Shown here piece by piece: positions 32,864 through 44,451 of a stretch of 64,000 bases of DNA. Position 1 is the first letter of the stretch; every line of letters begins with the position of its first letter. The notes under the pieces are model-generated. The model saw nothing but the letters and a program-made list of their open reading frames with translations, was not told the origin of the DNA and searched no databases. This DNA is from Calocera cornea HHB12733 (taxonomy: Eukaryota > Basidiomycota > Dacrymycetes > Dacrymycetales > Dacrymycetaceae), in contig KV423915.1 of the NCBI GenBank assembly GCA_001632435.1, positions 247,653 to 311,652 on the forward strand, written 5' to 3'. The translations under genes and the position numbers were made by a program.

Positions 32864-33467
32864 CGGGCAGTGATTGCACAGCGGCTTGAATGGTCTGCTC
32901 GGGTTCTAAGATGCCCAGAAGCAACATATAAGCCGAGCCGAGCTCATCGACCTTTTGACTGGTCGTTGCCGTCGACGATGTCGTGCTCGCCGTCCCTAGA
33001 CATAGGCGCTGGTGCTGCAGAAATTTGTGGGCGCTCGATGGCGTAATTTCCTGCCTTCATCAGGGTCCACGCCACGGTCGGTCTTTTCGCTCTTCCACAA
33101 TGTGTGCATCATATTGGCTACCCACCCTGGGATCTGGATTGTCACAAGAACCGTCAGCTCTGTTGGACATCTCCAGTAGGGCGATGCGCACTGCAATACT
33201 AGTCAGACCTTCGTTGTCTTCGCGAAGCTCCCGACGCGGTGCCTCTTACGGCGTGCCGTCGCTATCCGGCACGCCATCGTACGACCATGACATGTGCAAG
33301 GAAGAGCACCGCGCAACGATAGGCAAAACAGTAGATGCGCGTTTATTATCAGAAGGGCGATATGATAATACTAAGCTCATGTCTCGCTGGCCCCTGCACA
33401 ACTCTTGCCCTGCTACCCTCTCGAAACCGACGACACTCATCTCCCACCCTTAGAGACCTACTCGTAC
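32864..33467. other. Intergenic region
   Basis: Divergent spacer holding the promoter of siroheme synthase (minus) and of the next secreted-peptide gene (plus). Minus-strand TATAAG-like motif (ACATATAAGCC, plus-strand sense) near 32925. No gene seen. Confidence 0.4.
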
Positions 33468-33841
33468 ATGCAATTCTCCGTCGTCATCAAGTTCGGCGTG
33501 CTGTTGCTAGTAGCAGTCCACAGCGTTATATCGAGCGAAATCGAAATTTTGAACAAGGCGTCCGACCAGTGTACAATTCCGGGCCCGGTCATTGACGGGA
33601 CACAGTGAGCTTTGTCTATTACAAAGACGCGCTGGTTATCTGACTTCATTTGTACAGGATGCCTGACAAAATCTTCACTCTCCACAAAGTCCCCGAACGC
33701 CCCCTGTTGCGATCAAATGGAAATTCCGGCCGATTGCCACCCTTACCATCTGACGCAATTCCAAATGCATGCCCCTCAAGCCAAAGTCTGCCATGTTTCT
33801 CGGGCGGTGATGTGGTGGAGTTGGAGTTTTCTTTGTCTTGA
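33468..33841 (+). CDS. Small secreted protein (106 residues)
   Basis: Exons 33468-33604 and 33658-33841. A signal peptide (MQFSVVIKFGVLLLVAVHSV) is followed by EIEILNKASDQCTIPGP. After a 53-bp phase-2 intron the protein continues with MPDKIFTLHKVPERPLLR and ends in an acidic/hydrophobic tail. Three cysteines occur after the signal peptide. The intron phase and position differ from the other small peptide genes of this region, so it may not belong with them. It has no recognisable domain. Confidence 0.45.
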
Positions 33842-34856
33842 GTAACGCTGGGAGAAGAGCAGTAATCTAGAATACCGTTCGGCTCCCAAATCGTATAATA
33901 CCTCGGATCGTGATTGGGGTGATACTGCTTTACCTTGTGCCCGCTTAAGTTGATAACGAACGTTCGTCATGTGTCCAGCAAAGGTATTGGTCGCAAAGTA
34001 GGAGATCCCGCAATCTGCCCCCAGCTCTCTGACTGGTAAAGGGCGCACCCATGCATTAAGCCATACTGATGGGCGATGGCTTACTGCAGGCCACGCGCGT
34101 CTCCCAAAATTCGACATCATACACCAACAGGTTCACAGCCGCAAATGGTAGCTACTGCACATTCAAGATCGTCATGACCAACAGCTCAGCGCGCAACCGA
34201 CGAGAGGGACCGTATCATAGATTATTGTGGACCGCAACCGTATTCTAGATCTTCGCCCCAAATTTCGACGTATTCTAGAAGATAACTCCTTCGCCTGATT
34301 CTTCCGGTCGTTGTACAGCAGTACAGGCTGTGTTGTTGCAGGCGAGAATGCAGTGATATTTCCTGTGCGGCTGAACCCTCATCACGGAAATAGTAGTTCC
34401 CAGCCAAATCGATACATGGAACTGGAGCTTGACAATCCTGCATAGTCCAATAACAGGCACATTTTCAGTCCCCATCACTTACCGCCCGCAGAATCGGGCC
34501 GATTTTGTTTTCAGACACAGATGCGCAGAGTGAACAACTACACATTTTAGCTTCACTCCAGTGCACTCAAGCACCGCCCGCAGAACTAGAGTTCAGGGTG
34601 AGGGGGTACGCTGGAAGTGGGTTGTGATACTGAGTGCTAGCAAGATGGAAAAGTTGCAAATCCTATTTCAAAAGGGCGGGTGTCCTGTAGCCCAATTAGT
34701 AATGGAGGGCGGCTGTTGTGTAGCTCAAGGCGATGACGTCGGACATACTTAAGCTCGCCCTTGGTAGACTCGTGTCAGAGGCATACTGATTGACCGTCCG
34801 CTCTACCCACCACTAATCCGGCTCGCGACCTGCGTGTGATCTCGAACCTCATTGAA
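33842..34856. other. Unassigned region with possible degenerate peptide exons
   Basis: A minus-strand frame at 34222-34443 preceded by a good splice acceptor, and a GTAAGTG donor at 34482, could be exons of a Cys-containing protein. Two copies of ACCGCCCGCAGAA (34481 and 34573) and paired GGGCGG-TGT-GTAGC motifs (34674-34731) suggest old duplication. No complete gene could be built. Confidence 0.35.
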
Positions 34857-35085
34857 ATGCATTTTCTCCCAGTGGTTTGCTTCCTGCTTCTGGGAAGCCG
34901 TGTCCTGACGTTGTCGCTACGTATGTGATTTCAAGAGATATAAATGGCTTTGGCTGTCCTGATCTCACCTCAAACGTGTAGAGGCAGAATCCAGTAAATC
35001 TGAAACCGGGCAGAAGAACATTCGACGCCCTGGATCGTCTGGGGTTAGTCCTATAACTCGTGAACCGTCTTTGAACAGCACCTGA
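34857..35085 (+). CDS. Small secreted peptide precursor (55 residues)
   Basis: Exons 34857-34920 and 34982-35085. The signal peptide (MHFLPVVCFLLLGSRVLTLS) is followed at once by a phase-1 intron of 61 bp, as in the other tiny precursor genes here. The remaining part is hydrophilic with a dibasic site (KNIRR) and a Ser/Thr-rich end. A weak GTTAGT donor at 35044 would allow a third exon to about 35198. There are no cysteines in the mature part, so this is the weakest member of the proposed set. Confidence 0.35.
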
Positions 35086-35970
35086 CATGTCTGATTGTAC
35101 AGCCACCGCAGACCGATGGTGCGCCGGGACAATCCAATGGAGAAGAGAGTTCAGAGTGGGGAGATGACTGGTGAAGAGCTTTGAAGTAGCCTAGAGTTGG
35201 GCCAACGTCTAGAAAGGTCTTCAAAATTCTATGTCCATACTGCAGGGGCCCAACCCAACAAGGCACTCAGAGGATGATCAACCTGAAGCAAATCAAGTCG
35301 GACTTTGGCCCGCGCTTGATTTTCCCCCTCATAACCCTGCCTTACTAAAGAGCGTGGCCGAGGTGCCTCTTTTCCAACAGAACGGCCTTCCGTGGTCTCC
35401 AACGTTGCCCAACATGCGTATCTTTTTGTGCTCCATCCTGTCTACTTCCTGTTTCTTACCAGTGTACTGTCACAACGTGAGCATCTTCTACGTATACCTC
35501 TGCAGAATCTTGTTTTAACCAGAGTCGGAAGCAATGACCCTCAGTGGCCGAGCACCGTCTAATGTGAACTTATCGTAACGAGCGGGAGGCTCGCGACAGG
35601 ACTCTCTCACTAAACGACTTGACGATGAGTATGAGGTGCGTCCAAGAACACACAAAGTGAAAGGATAGATACCGACACTTCTGAGCTTAGTGGGGATATG
35701 GGATCCCCGGCGGCTCTAATGGGATGGCCCCGGTGGATCTCCCATCGCCGAGGTGACAGAGATAGATATGCTGGCATCTGTGAAGGCGCACATAGAAACA
35801 GCTGTTGTACGGGCAATACGCTGATCAATGCTGGTAGATACTATCCTGATACAGGTCACCAGGCTCGATACCCTATCTCAAGTGACGGAAAGATGCGCAG
35901 AGTGTAACATTGCTTCGATCGAGTACATTGTAGATTGTTGTGGTGGATTACTTCGTAGATGTCAGGGCGC
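35086..35970. other. Intergenic region
   Basis: One signal-peptide-like frame (35414-35517) lacks a coherent second exon. Otherwise no gene seen. Confidence 0.4.
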
Positions 35971-36312
35971 TCAGTTGCCCGACTTCTCCTGCAAACGCAG
36001 CTCATCCTGCTTCTTGAGCTCCTCATCGATCTCAGCGCCACGGCTGGGCTTGTTCCCATGCTACATGCGCGCATATAAGCTACCATCCTGCGTCAAGTGG
36101 GTTATGAGGCGCACCTCCTTGGCCAACTCAGTCGGGTTGCGGTTCTTCATCTCCTCATCGGCCTTGTCCTGCAGCGTTTGCTCGAGATGGGCGGCCTCCG
36201 CCGTCTGCGGGTGGCTCCGGGCGTCCTTCTTGTCGAGCGGGTTGTGCGCCTTGTTCTCGCTCACTGGCTTGGTGTCGTACTGGGACTTTACGTGACCTGC
36301 GGGACCGGACAT
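35971..36312 (-). CDS. Conserved-looking small charged protein (95 residues)
   Basis: Exons 36115-36312 and 35971-36060 with a 54-bp phase-0 intron. The protein is highly charged, without signal peptide or membrane segment: it starts MSGPAGHVKSQYDTKPVSEN, has a helical Glu/Lys-rich middle (EQTLQDKADEEMKNRNPTE) and ends in EIDEELKKQDELRLQEKSGN. I recall similar uncharacterised proteins of about 100 residues in basidiomycetes, but no function. The splice used joins LAKE to HGNKPSRGAEID; reading through would stop after 83 residues. It is divergent from the GAL10-type gene, sharing a 640-bp promoter region. Confidence 0.7.
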
Positions 36313-36949
36313 GACGCGATTTTCAGTGGATTGCTTTTGGGTGGCTAGACAGCGAGGTTATGGGGGTCGTGTATGAGATGGAGAGGGGGAAAATTGGAGG
36401 TCGCCTGGCCATTTTGACCACCTCTGAAGCCTACGAATAAGCATGACGTCAAAGCGACGCGCCTCTCGATCAGCCGCTGCTGTTCGCTCATCGCAACGGG
36501 TCCAGCGCGGAAGAACGCTCGGCGTCGGTTCCTCGGGCATTAGGGCGTGTGGGGCGGGAGCAGAACGGCTGAGGACCCTTCTTGGAATATTAATAGGGAT
36601 TCCGGTCGTTCAATTTCTGCGCCGAAAGCGACTCGTAGCGTGCCCGTCTGCTTCTCTCCAACGCCCAAACTCGCCTCGCCCCTGAGCCCCTCCCACTCCG
36701 CCAGCTCGCCAGCTTGTACATAATAGCCAGCAACCACCAGCACCCGTTTCGCCCTGCTCCGCCCGGCCGTCGTATCTCGCACAGACCGCTTGACCTCGCT
36801 GCATCGGTACCGTATCCCGCCCGCGTCGGCCCGGCCACGCCCGCCTCTTGTCGCACCCCAGCACGCATATAACCGGTCCAAGGCCGTCCATTCATTACTC
36901 TGCACTTTCTCCCATCGATTAATCCTTTCATCATCATCATAAGCCCGGC
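36313..36949. other. Divergent promoter region
   Basis: Shared by the small charged protein gene (minus) and the epimerase gene (plus). ATATAA near 36867 lies about 80 bp before the epimerase start, followed by a pyrimidine-rich leader. Confidence 0.45.
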
Positions 36950-38191
36950 ATGGCTCAGCAACCATTAAAGGTACACATATACCCTGACAGCTGGCAGGAA
37001 CTGGCTGACCGCTCCCAGCGCGTCCTCGTCACCGGCGGCGCAGGTTACATTGGCTCGCACATCGTGCTCACCCTCCTCCTGACACGGCAATACAAGGTTC
37101 TCTCCATTGACAATTACCACAACTCCTTCCCCACCGCCTTGAAACGTGCGACGCAGATCGCGACCGAGGCTCTCCCTGCAGATGCAACTGAGCAGGATCG
37201 TGACTCCACGGTAGTCGAGTCGTTCACCGGCAACCTCAACCTGCGCGCCGACGTCGAGAAGGTGTTCGCGAGCGGGCCCCTCTGGGGCGTCATTCATGTT
37301 GCTGCGCTCAAAGCGGTGGGCGAGTCGAGCGAGCTCCCGCTGGACTACTATGCCACAAACGTGGGCGCGACGATCCAGCTACTGCAAATCATGCAGGAGC
37401 ACGGGTGCCACTCGATCGTCTATTCGAGCAGCGCGACTGTCTACGGGACACCGCCCCTCGTGCCCATCCCGGAGACTACGCCGCTCAAGGCCGAGAGCGT
37501 GTACGGGCGGACGAAGGTCATGTGCGAAACGATCCTGTCGGACCTGTGCAACGCCTATCCAGACAAGTGGCGGGCGATCTCGTTGCGGTATTTCAAGTGC
37601 GTATATGCCAAGAGCGGTATAGCTGCACGGATGCTGACTTACGTGGGATCTAGCCCCGCAGGCGCGCATACATCTGGCCTGATGGGCGAGGACCCACGGG
37701 GCAAGCCGGGCAACCTGCTCCCCCTGCTCTCCCAGATCGCCATCGGCAAGTACGCCGACTCCCCGCTCAAGGTGTTCGGGAACGACTACCCAACACCGGA
37801 CGGCACCTGCGTGCGGGACTACATCCACATCCTCGACCTTGCGCGCGGGCATCTGCTCGCGCTCGAGGCGCTGTCCGACGAGCGCGCACCGGGCTCCACC
37901 ATCTCCCCCGACGTGTTCCCGAAGGAGGGCGGCAAGTACAAGGCGTACAACCTCGGCAAGGGCCACGGGCAGAGCGTGCTCAGCATGATCGCGGCAATGC
38001 ACAAGGCGTCGGGATTCGAGTACAAGTACGAGATCATCGGCAGGCGCGTGGGCGACGTGCCCGACCTCACGGCCGACCCGGCGCTGGCGCGGAAGGAGCT
38101 GGGCTTCTCCGCCCCGCTCGAGCTGGAGCAGATGTGCGAGGATCTCTGGCGCTGGCAGTCGATGAACCCGAATGGGTATGGCGAGCAGTGA
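36950..38191 (+). CDS. GAL10: UDP-glucose 4-epimerase
   Basis: Exons 36950-37596 and 37654-38191 (57-bp intron) give 394 residues. Interconverts UDP-galactose and UDP-glucose in the Leloir pathway and supplies UDP-Gal for glycans. It is a short-chain dehydrogenase-type enzyme. The NAD-binding glycine motif is [11 protein letters not shown], the Ser/Thr loop is [10 protein letters not shown], and the catalytic Tyr-Lys pair lies in YGRTK. The substrate end has [13 protein letters not shown], created by splicing, with [20 protein letters not shown] and [12 protein letters not shown]. Unlike yeast Gal10 there is no C-terminal mutarotase domain, the usual state in filamentous fungi and animals. 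Confidence 0.95.
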   Translation: MAQQPLKVHIYPDSWQELADRSQRVLVTGGAGYIGSHIVLTLLLTRQYKVLSIDNYHNSFPTALKRATQIATEALPADATEQDRDSTVVESFTGNLNLRADVEKVFASGPLWGVIHVAALKAVGESSELPLDYYATNVGATIQLLQIMQEHGCHSIVYSSSATVYGTPPLVPIPETTPLKAESVYGRTKVMCETILSDLCNAYPDKWRAISLRYFKCVYAKSGIAARMLTYVGSSPAGAHTSGLMGEDPRGKPGNLLPLLSQIAIGKYADSPLKVFGNDYPTPDGTCVRDYIHILDLARGHLLALEALSDERAPGSTISPDVFPKEGGKYKAYNLGKGHGQSVLSMIAAMHKASGFEYKYEIIGRRVGDVPDLTADPALARKELGFSAPLELEQMCEDLWRWQSMNPNGYGEQ

Positions 38192-38743
38192 GGAACGCCC
38201 GGGTGGGCGCTGCGGTGGAGTCCCGAGCGGCGGGGAGAAGGAAAGAAGAAATTGGAACCAGACTGTAGCAAAGATTACCCTAGACGGCCTCATTATTTTG
38301 GCGTTCGGTGCGTAGTAGGCCGTGGACGAACCCAAGGATACCAAATGGAAACGTAAACCCATAAAACAATTGCCCCATATGCGCCCGCGGGATCCTGGAT
38401 GACGCCGGCACCGCATGGCTGCGTGCTCTTGGGCATGATGCAGAATCACAATATGATTGCGTGGAAGCGTTCTACAGCTATGCTATCTACATGAACAACA
38501 GGAAGAGCCGCATAGATGACGTCTGGGTGTCAGGGCGCCAGGAAGGGTAGAGTGGTTTGCACGGTCTTGAGGTATGGTGGTCGTGAACTGGGAAATGATG
38601 CTTATGCTATGAGGTGGGAATATAGGGAAAAGGCGTACGGTATCCGGTGCATGCTAAGAGGTTGCGAGAAAGAAACGATAAAACGGGGACGGGTCAGCTG
38701 ATTCGAGTCAATGAGTCGTGTTTCGGGCTTGGCTGGCAGAGCG
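38192..38743. other. Convergent 3' spacer
   Basis: Lies between the 3' ends of the epimerase (plus) and the zinc-ribbon gene (minus). No gene seen. Confidence 0.45.
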
Positions 38744-40318
38744 CTATGCGAGGGTAGTCCCGAGCTCCCAGCCGAGCCCGCGCATCGTCTGCACGAGCCG
38801 CTTCTGCCGCTGAGTCGCGATCGGGTGCGGCGCACGGAGCATCATGTACTGGTCGACTCTCCAGCGGCTGCCAATGCCGAGCTCGGGCGGAGGGGGGCCG
38901 ATACTGTTGCCGTACGTTGCGAGCAGGCGCTTGAGCCGCGCTGATGCGCCCGCGGGATCGACGAGGATCTCGTGGGTGAGGAACTGCTGCAGGCCCTTGC
39001 GGGAAAGCGCGGGCGTGCGCTCGACCACGGCCGCGTTCTGCGGGTGCTGCGTGACGACGTTGGCGTACTCATACTCGAGCGCGTTGTACAGTCGCTGCGT
39101 GGTGTCCGCGTTGAACAGGGTGAGGAAGTCGGAGCGGCCCCAGGCCCACTCGAGGAAGTACGTGCGGGACATGTCGACGAGGCCCGACTTGGTAGGCACT
39201 TGTTTGACTGCACGCATCAATCACAGGAATCAATCAGATCAACTCGGGAAACCGGCATATATGCACTCACAAAGCCAATCGGCGAGCGCTATGCTGAGCG
39301 CCTCCAGCTTGGGCGTAGCCTTGCCATTGGGCAGCACGAGCGCCTCCCGACCAGCGGGGTGCGTTGCGCCCGGCCCGGCATCACTCCCGACCTTCGTCCC
39401 TAGCCCGCCACCGTCTAAACTCCCAATAGGGGAGCTCGCAGGGGAGCTGTAGACAGGACTCCCAATGGCACTCGATACCGTCGGCGCCTCGGAGATGTTC
39501 ATCTTGTGCGTCGGGACGGCCGTCCCGTACCCTGTCGTCCTGCCCGTCTCCCTGCTCCCGTTCCTGGCCATGTCGCGCGGGGAGAGCGCGGGTTGGCCAG
39601 AGATTCCGGGGATCGCGAACCCGTCTGCTTCGGGCATGACGCTCGGTGGCCGCTGGGGGTAGGCGGACAAAGGGCGCTGGCAGGCGGAGCAGAACTGGAA
39701 GTGGTGTTCCGTCGGCACGCGGGAGTTGCAGTGCGGGCAGAAGCGGGTGATGGGTGGGTAGTAGACTGGCGAGCTGGGGTTGACCATTGCGGCGGGGGAT
39801 GCGAGGCTGCCGCGGGTGTTGATCTGCACACCGGGTATGTTCATATGCTGGACTGGGATGGGGGAGATGGGTGCGGAAGGCGGGGGCGAGCCGGCGTAGG
39901 CGAGTGCACGGCTCATGCGCTCACGTTCCTTGCGGGGTGAGTGAAGCTTTGTACTGCTCTGCCTGCTCATTGGCGGTCGCTGCATTGCGCCGATGGGGGA
40001 GAGCGGGGAGAGGATAGGCGGGGAGAGGACCGGGGGGGAGCGGGCGCCGGCGTAGGGGACGTAGGTGACGAACTGGGGTGGGGGTTGGCCGGGCGCGTAC
40101 GGCATCTGTACGAGGGGGACGGCGGGCATGACGGGGTATACTGGCACGGCGGGGAGCTGCAGCGGGGGCAGCGAGCGCGCGCGGGAGGCGTACGACGCCG
40201 GGAGGAGGGGAGACGAGGAGGAGGAGGGCGCAGAGGCGGCGAGGGAGGCAAGGGTCTCGCGAGTTTTGGTGTTGGAGCGGACGCTTTTGCGAGACCGGCT
40301 GCGGGACAGGAAGCCCAT
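38744..40318 (-). CDS. Zinc-ribbon protein of unknown function
   Basis: Exons 39271-40318 and 38744-39207 (63-bp intron) give 503 residues. The N terminus has an Arg/Ser-rich start (MGFLSRSRSRKSVRSN) and a long Pro-rich segment. A double CxxC motif (CPHC ... FCSAC), a likely zinc ribbon, lies near residues 195-215. After a Ser/Gly-rich linker, the last 170 residues look folded: FKQVPTKSGLVDMSRTYFLEW, LYNALEYEYANVVTQHPQN and KGLQQFLTHEILVDPAG. No family was recognised. The start was taken at the first ATG after which composition becomes protein-like. Confidence 0.72.
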
Positions 40319-41956
40319 CCGGATCGTCGTATATTCGTAAGCAATCGTGGATGCGAGCGTCGACCACTCGTCGGCGTGATGTTGGTGGGCGTGTGCTGGG
40401 CGTCAGGGGGGAGAATGGCGAGGATGGGAGGCGGCGGGGTATATGGGCGTTAGAAGCGGCTTTAGGAGGCAGGAGGAGCGGGGATAGGGACAATGGCCAG
40501 ACAGGGGAATGGCAGGGGATGGGGTGGGATGATACGCTTGGCTGCGTGCGTGCTGCAGGGGACGAAAACTGCATGCCGAGACATACAGGGGCACGTATTA
40601 TAGGGCCGACACTGCGCTCGACCACCCACCGGGGGGCTCTGTGGAGTTGACTTGACTCGCCTTCCTCCGAGGGAAGATGCCCGCCCATTTCCGGATTGGG
40701 GGGGGCCTGGCCCTCACGCGAGCGCGCAGCGGCGTGAGGTGCGGCGGGCGCGCGGCGTTGGGTTTGCGTTGGGAACCCAGGTGATTGCCGGAGCTTGGAG
40801 CTGTGCGCGCGGGGGATGCGCCGGCCGAACGAGGTGAATAAGCCACTGGCACTGCTGGGATTGGTAGGCGCATTCCGGTCATTGTTATGTCTCGTATGCA
40901 AGACGTCAGGACACACGCCTCGCACGCGCGGCCCGCACAAAATTCTACAAGAAGGTGCAATAGTGCGGGCCCATCGCCCGCCGTGCTCGAAATGGCAAGT
41001 GTGGCAGCCGGTGCGTCATATCCATCGTCTGTTGTGATGCGTGGTGCGGGAACGTGTACTACACGAGGCGCGAGGCTAGAGTGCAATGTAAAGTTGCTGA
41101 GAAGAAGCGGTGATGGGGATGGATAAGTTAAGGGATCAGCGGATCAGTCGGGTGCACAACGACGCGACGCGGGCGAGCACGGCCAGGACCGGGCTGCACC
41201 GCACCCAGCTACTAATGCGCAGTGCGGCTGCGTTTCTGCTTCTGTCCCTCCATTTCCCTCTTTGACCAACCGCTGCTGAGCTCGGTGCGCACCGGATTCT
41301 CTAATGCTGTCCTGCTCGGGCAGGTGGGTCGATCGCCATGGGGAGAAGGGACAGAAGGCGGGATGTGCTCGGGGCTCCGCATTCTCAGGCTGCTGTACAC
41401 ATGGACGCCCCGCCGTCGTCGGCTATCATCCCGAACTCCCCTCTGCGCTCGTGTCCGAGGGGATGGATCACTACGTATGTCCCTTGCCCAACGGACGGGA
41501 GCCTGATGCTTTTGGCCATCCTTCGCGACCGTACTTCTGATCCGGGGGCTCGATCGCGCAATCCACATATCGTCATACATATGTGGGGAGGCGCATCGTT
41601 GGGGTAGCTTCCCATGTCTCGGGCTATGTTGACCTGCCCAGAAGCTTCTTTGATTCTTAGGGGATAGAGCCTGGGAGCCTCGTTCAGGCAGCCAGAAGCA
41701 GGCACAACTTCGGTCCTGGGCGATAATGACATGTGTCCGACTCATAGCTTACCAGGGACAAGCACCATAACGAAGTACTACCACCAGCTACTACAACAAA
41801 GCGCTGCAACTAAGCGTCCAGAGAGAAACAAGTATTTCACATCGGCGCCTCAGAAGAAATTTCCACCCGCTCAAGTCCGATTCATTGCCACTACACAATG
41901 AATCCATATTTTAGAAGGGAATTCGGGTCAGTGTGACCAGGCAATGAACTCAAATT
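40319..41956. other. Unassigned region
   Basis: Frames of up to 340 codons on the strand opposite or beside the zinc-ribbon gene extend into it but are antisense shadows. Right of 41 kb GC falls. No gene supported. Confidence 0.4.
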
Positions 41957-42953
41957 TCAAAACGGAGCCGCGGCTGGGACGTGCACCATTGAGTTGGCGT
42001 CGCCCGTTGGGCAATCTTGCCCGCTGGTGCAGCCGGGATAGCCGTCGCCCTGCCAGCTCGGTGAGTCAAACTGCTCAACGCGCTGGTCAGGCACAGAACG
42101 CACCCGGTCTGCTCGAGGTCGTTTCGTAGCCAGGATGCGCGGCATTTCGTTGGCGTCTCCCGCCGGGCAGTTTGCGCTCGTACATCCTTGACCGGGGTAG
42201 CCCTACCAACTAAGTGAGTCAAGCTAGTCACTGGTCTGGCTTAGCAAATTACTCACGTCTGATCGGGGCCGGTTCACCCCCAGGATGTGCCGCAGTTCGT
42301 TGGCGTCTCCCGCCGGGGTGTTTCCGTTGGTACATCCCTGGCAGGGATCGCCCTTGTGTACCAGTTCAGTAAGTCAGTCTGGTCCCTGTTCGGGACACGC
42401 AGAGACGCACCGCTGATGGGAGCTTATTCGTGGCCAGGGTGAGCTTCACTTCGTTGGGTTCTCCCGCTGGACAGTCTTGACCGCTCGTACAGCCAGGACC
42501 CGGCTCTCCCGGCTACCCAGTTGAAGCGGACATAAGTCAAGCTCTCTTGATGTGTATGGTATACAGATTACGTACTTCGGATACCAAGCCGCTTGTAAAC
42601 GTCGACAATTCAGCTCCAAGTTCTCCGGAGAGGACGTTCTTCTTTCCGCTGGGCTCTGCCTCCGGACAGCCCTGTCCGCCGAGGCCGCGACAGAGCAGCT
42701 CGTTACCCTACCGAATCCAGGACGCCCTGTGTCAGGTACTGTCTCTTGCTTTGCTACATTCAAGATGTACCATGTGTCGTAGCTGGCTTTGAATTACCCA
42801 GGGCTCCGCACCAGTCGTTTTGTTGTATCCTGGTCACTCAGGTTCAGATCAAGGCGGCGTTCACTAGACATTGAGGACGTTACCTAGCTGATAGCCCACG
42901 GCCCTGCTGAGCAAGACCAGAAGGACGGTGTTGGTTAGGAACACGATTTTCAT
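41957..42953 (-). CDS. Secreted Cys-repeat protein built from serial repeat exons
   Basis: Seven exons on the minus strand: 42884-42953, 42798-42829, 42576-42707, 42411-42512, 42257-42352, 42104-42202 and 41957-42049; total 207 residues. Exon 1 is a 23-residue signal peptide (MKIVFLTNTVLLVLLSRAVG) closed by a phase-1 intron. All later introns are phase 0. Exons 4-7 each encode one copy of a repeat of about 33 residues: G-Y-P-G-x-GCTSGQDCPAGDANE, then x(4)-L-A-T-K-R-P-R-A-D in the best copies; exon 3 is a diverged copy (GLGGQGCPEAEPSGKKN). Each strong copy has a C-T-S/N core. One copy has a Lys-Arg pair, others Asn-Arg or Asn-Lys. Intron ends are also alike (GGTAG, GGCAG), so whole exon-intron units were duplicated. 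TATTTAAG lies 93 bp upstream. Secreted; function unknown. Confidence 0.72.
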
Positions 42954-44284
42954 GACGTTGAGAGATGAGCGAGTGAGAGGAAAATTGCGTTGGATGTGGT
43001 GGTGGGAAGGATAGGAGATAGACGTATACTCGGGGCAGGTCTCTCTTAAATACCTGATTCCAGGGCGGAACCTCGTTTCAATCCCGGGGATAAGGCCTAT
43101 GCTGACCACCGATGCATACGGAGCTATGACCTCTATGACTCCTCTCTGGTAGGTGAATTGTACGAGGATATTTCGGTCACCTGATCAAGGGTTGAAACTG
43201 GGCGCCTATGTGGCAAGTATTCTCCGCGGCCTTTGTACATAGAGGCCCCTGCAGAACTCTGCACACATAGGATATAATGGTCTAGACCAGTTTCACTCCC
43301 CGATGGCGCTTGCACTCTACAGTGTCCCCTGTACAGCCCCCGGTGATGCAAGGCCACGTAGCCGGACGTTCGGGGATTCAGTCATGATGATTAAGATCCG
43401 GCTCACGCGACTCGACTATCCATACCCGTGCATGGGCGCTTAACGCTGCCACGTACATAGCGTGTAACATTCAGGCAAAATAATATTCCTTCTCGCTCAC
43501 CTGCGGTACCGCTGGCAAACAGTGTCCGGCTACTTGCACAACAACCGGACGTGCGAACGCGCCATACATAGGTGGATCATATCAGGGGGAGGTGGACAGC
43601 GATAGATATTTCCTTGGCACAGAGTAAACCATAGTACCTTGCAGAAGGGGCCTGGCCCGTTCGTCAGAGTAAATGAGAGCTCACATGCCACTAAGGGATG
43701 CATGACGATGGACATGGATGTCCGGTTGGAGCACGTCACGCGGGCGCACCTTGTGATTCCAAATGACAACTGAGAATGTCAGCTGCGGATTTCTTTTCAA
43801 AATATTTTCCAATAACCTGTACTAACCGGCCAGACGGTTTCGTATGGCTTCAGTCAAGCCAAGTCTGAGTGTTGCTTGAAGGGTTCGCCTGCGGACGTTG
43901 TATGGCACGGGAAACAAGCCAGGTCCCCTTGAGCTACAGTGAACAGCCCTTCTGGACCTGGCGCATGGAGCAGAGCATTACTCGATGGGGCACTTGTATG
44001 TCAAATGACAATCGAGACCACAAGCCGACGTGACGTTTCAGTCGATTGGCTACATACAGTAAATGCTAGCCGGGAGGTGCTTCGGAGCTACAACACAGCA
44101 AACACATGAGTTACTGTCCCATACATGTGGCTCGTACTACAAGAACATAACTTTCCAAGGATATAGGCCAAGGTCTGGACTGCTGTGGCTTCCAGGAACC
44201 GTTGATGAAGACATTTGAGGGAGTAATGAGCTATGCAACCCTCATAAACGACCACAGTCTCTCGGCCCATCCCCCCGCCTCGTC
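42954..44284. other. Intergenic region between peptide genes
   Basis: Contains the promoter of the repeat-exon gene (TATTTAAG at 43045-43052, minus). Short minus-strand frames at 43133-43357 and 43530-43769 have no signal peptide or motif. Confidence 0.4.
43045..43052 (-). promoter_or_regulatory. TATA-type box of the repeat-exon gene
   Basis: TATTTAAG on the minus strand, 93 bp before the ATG, matching the box of the two genes to the right in sequence and distance. Confidence 0.5.
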
Positions 44285-44451
44285 TCACTCGCAGGTCTTG
44301 ATGGTCTCGGGAGTGCACTGCCGCTTCATCTCTACATAGTATGAGCCTATATGAGAATCTCCCTCGTTGTAAGTGACTCACCGGTGGGTAGTGCGACAAC
44401 AGTACCAATCAACATAAACACCGCAAACGTGACGAGCGAGAAGACTTGCAT
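44285..44451 (-). CDS. Tiny secreted peptide precursor, copy 1 (38 residues)
   Basis: Exons 44382-44451 (70 nt) and 44285-44331, separated by a 50-bp phase-1 intron. Exon 1 encodes a signal peptide (MQVFSLVTFAVFMLIGTVVA) and LPT. Exon 2 encodes EMKR followed by QCTPETIKTCE and a stop. Cleavage after Lys-Arg, as by the Golgi protease kexin, would free an 11-residue peptide whose two cysteines could form a disulfide ring; its N-terminal Gln could cyclise. This processing is inferred from the motif. The paralogue at 45365-45553 keeps the KR-QCTPET core while the rest diverges. It is neither a fungal lipopeptide pheromone (no CaaX end) nor a recognised RiPP class. Confidence 0.65.

Noticed and set aside
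35414..35517. Signal-peptide-like short frame (MRIFLCSILSTSCFL...)
   Set aside because: Hydrophobic start is suggestive, but neither intron phase leads to a second exon in frame and no TATA box is visible; too weak to call.
39921..40940. 339-codon minus-strand frame upstream of the zinc-ribbon gene
   Set aside because: Overlaps the true first exon in another frame and then reads through the promoter region; no domain.
43133..43769. Minus-strand frames of 74 and 79 codons between peptide genes
   Set aside because: No signal peptide, no repeat unit and no splice signals in register; they do not resemble the neighbouring peptide genes.
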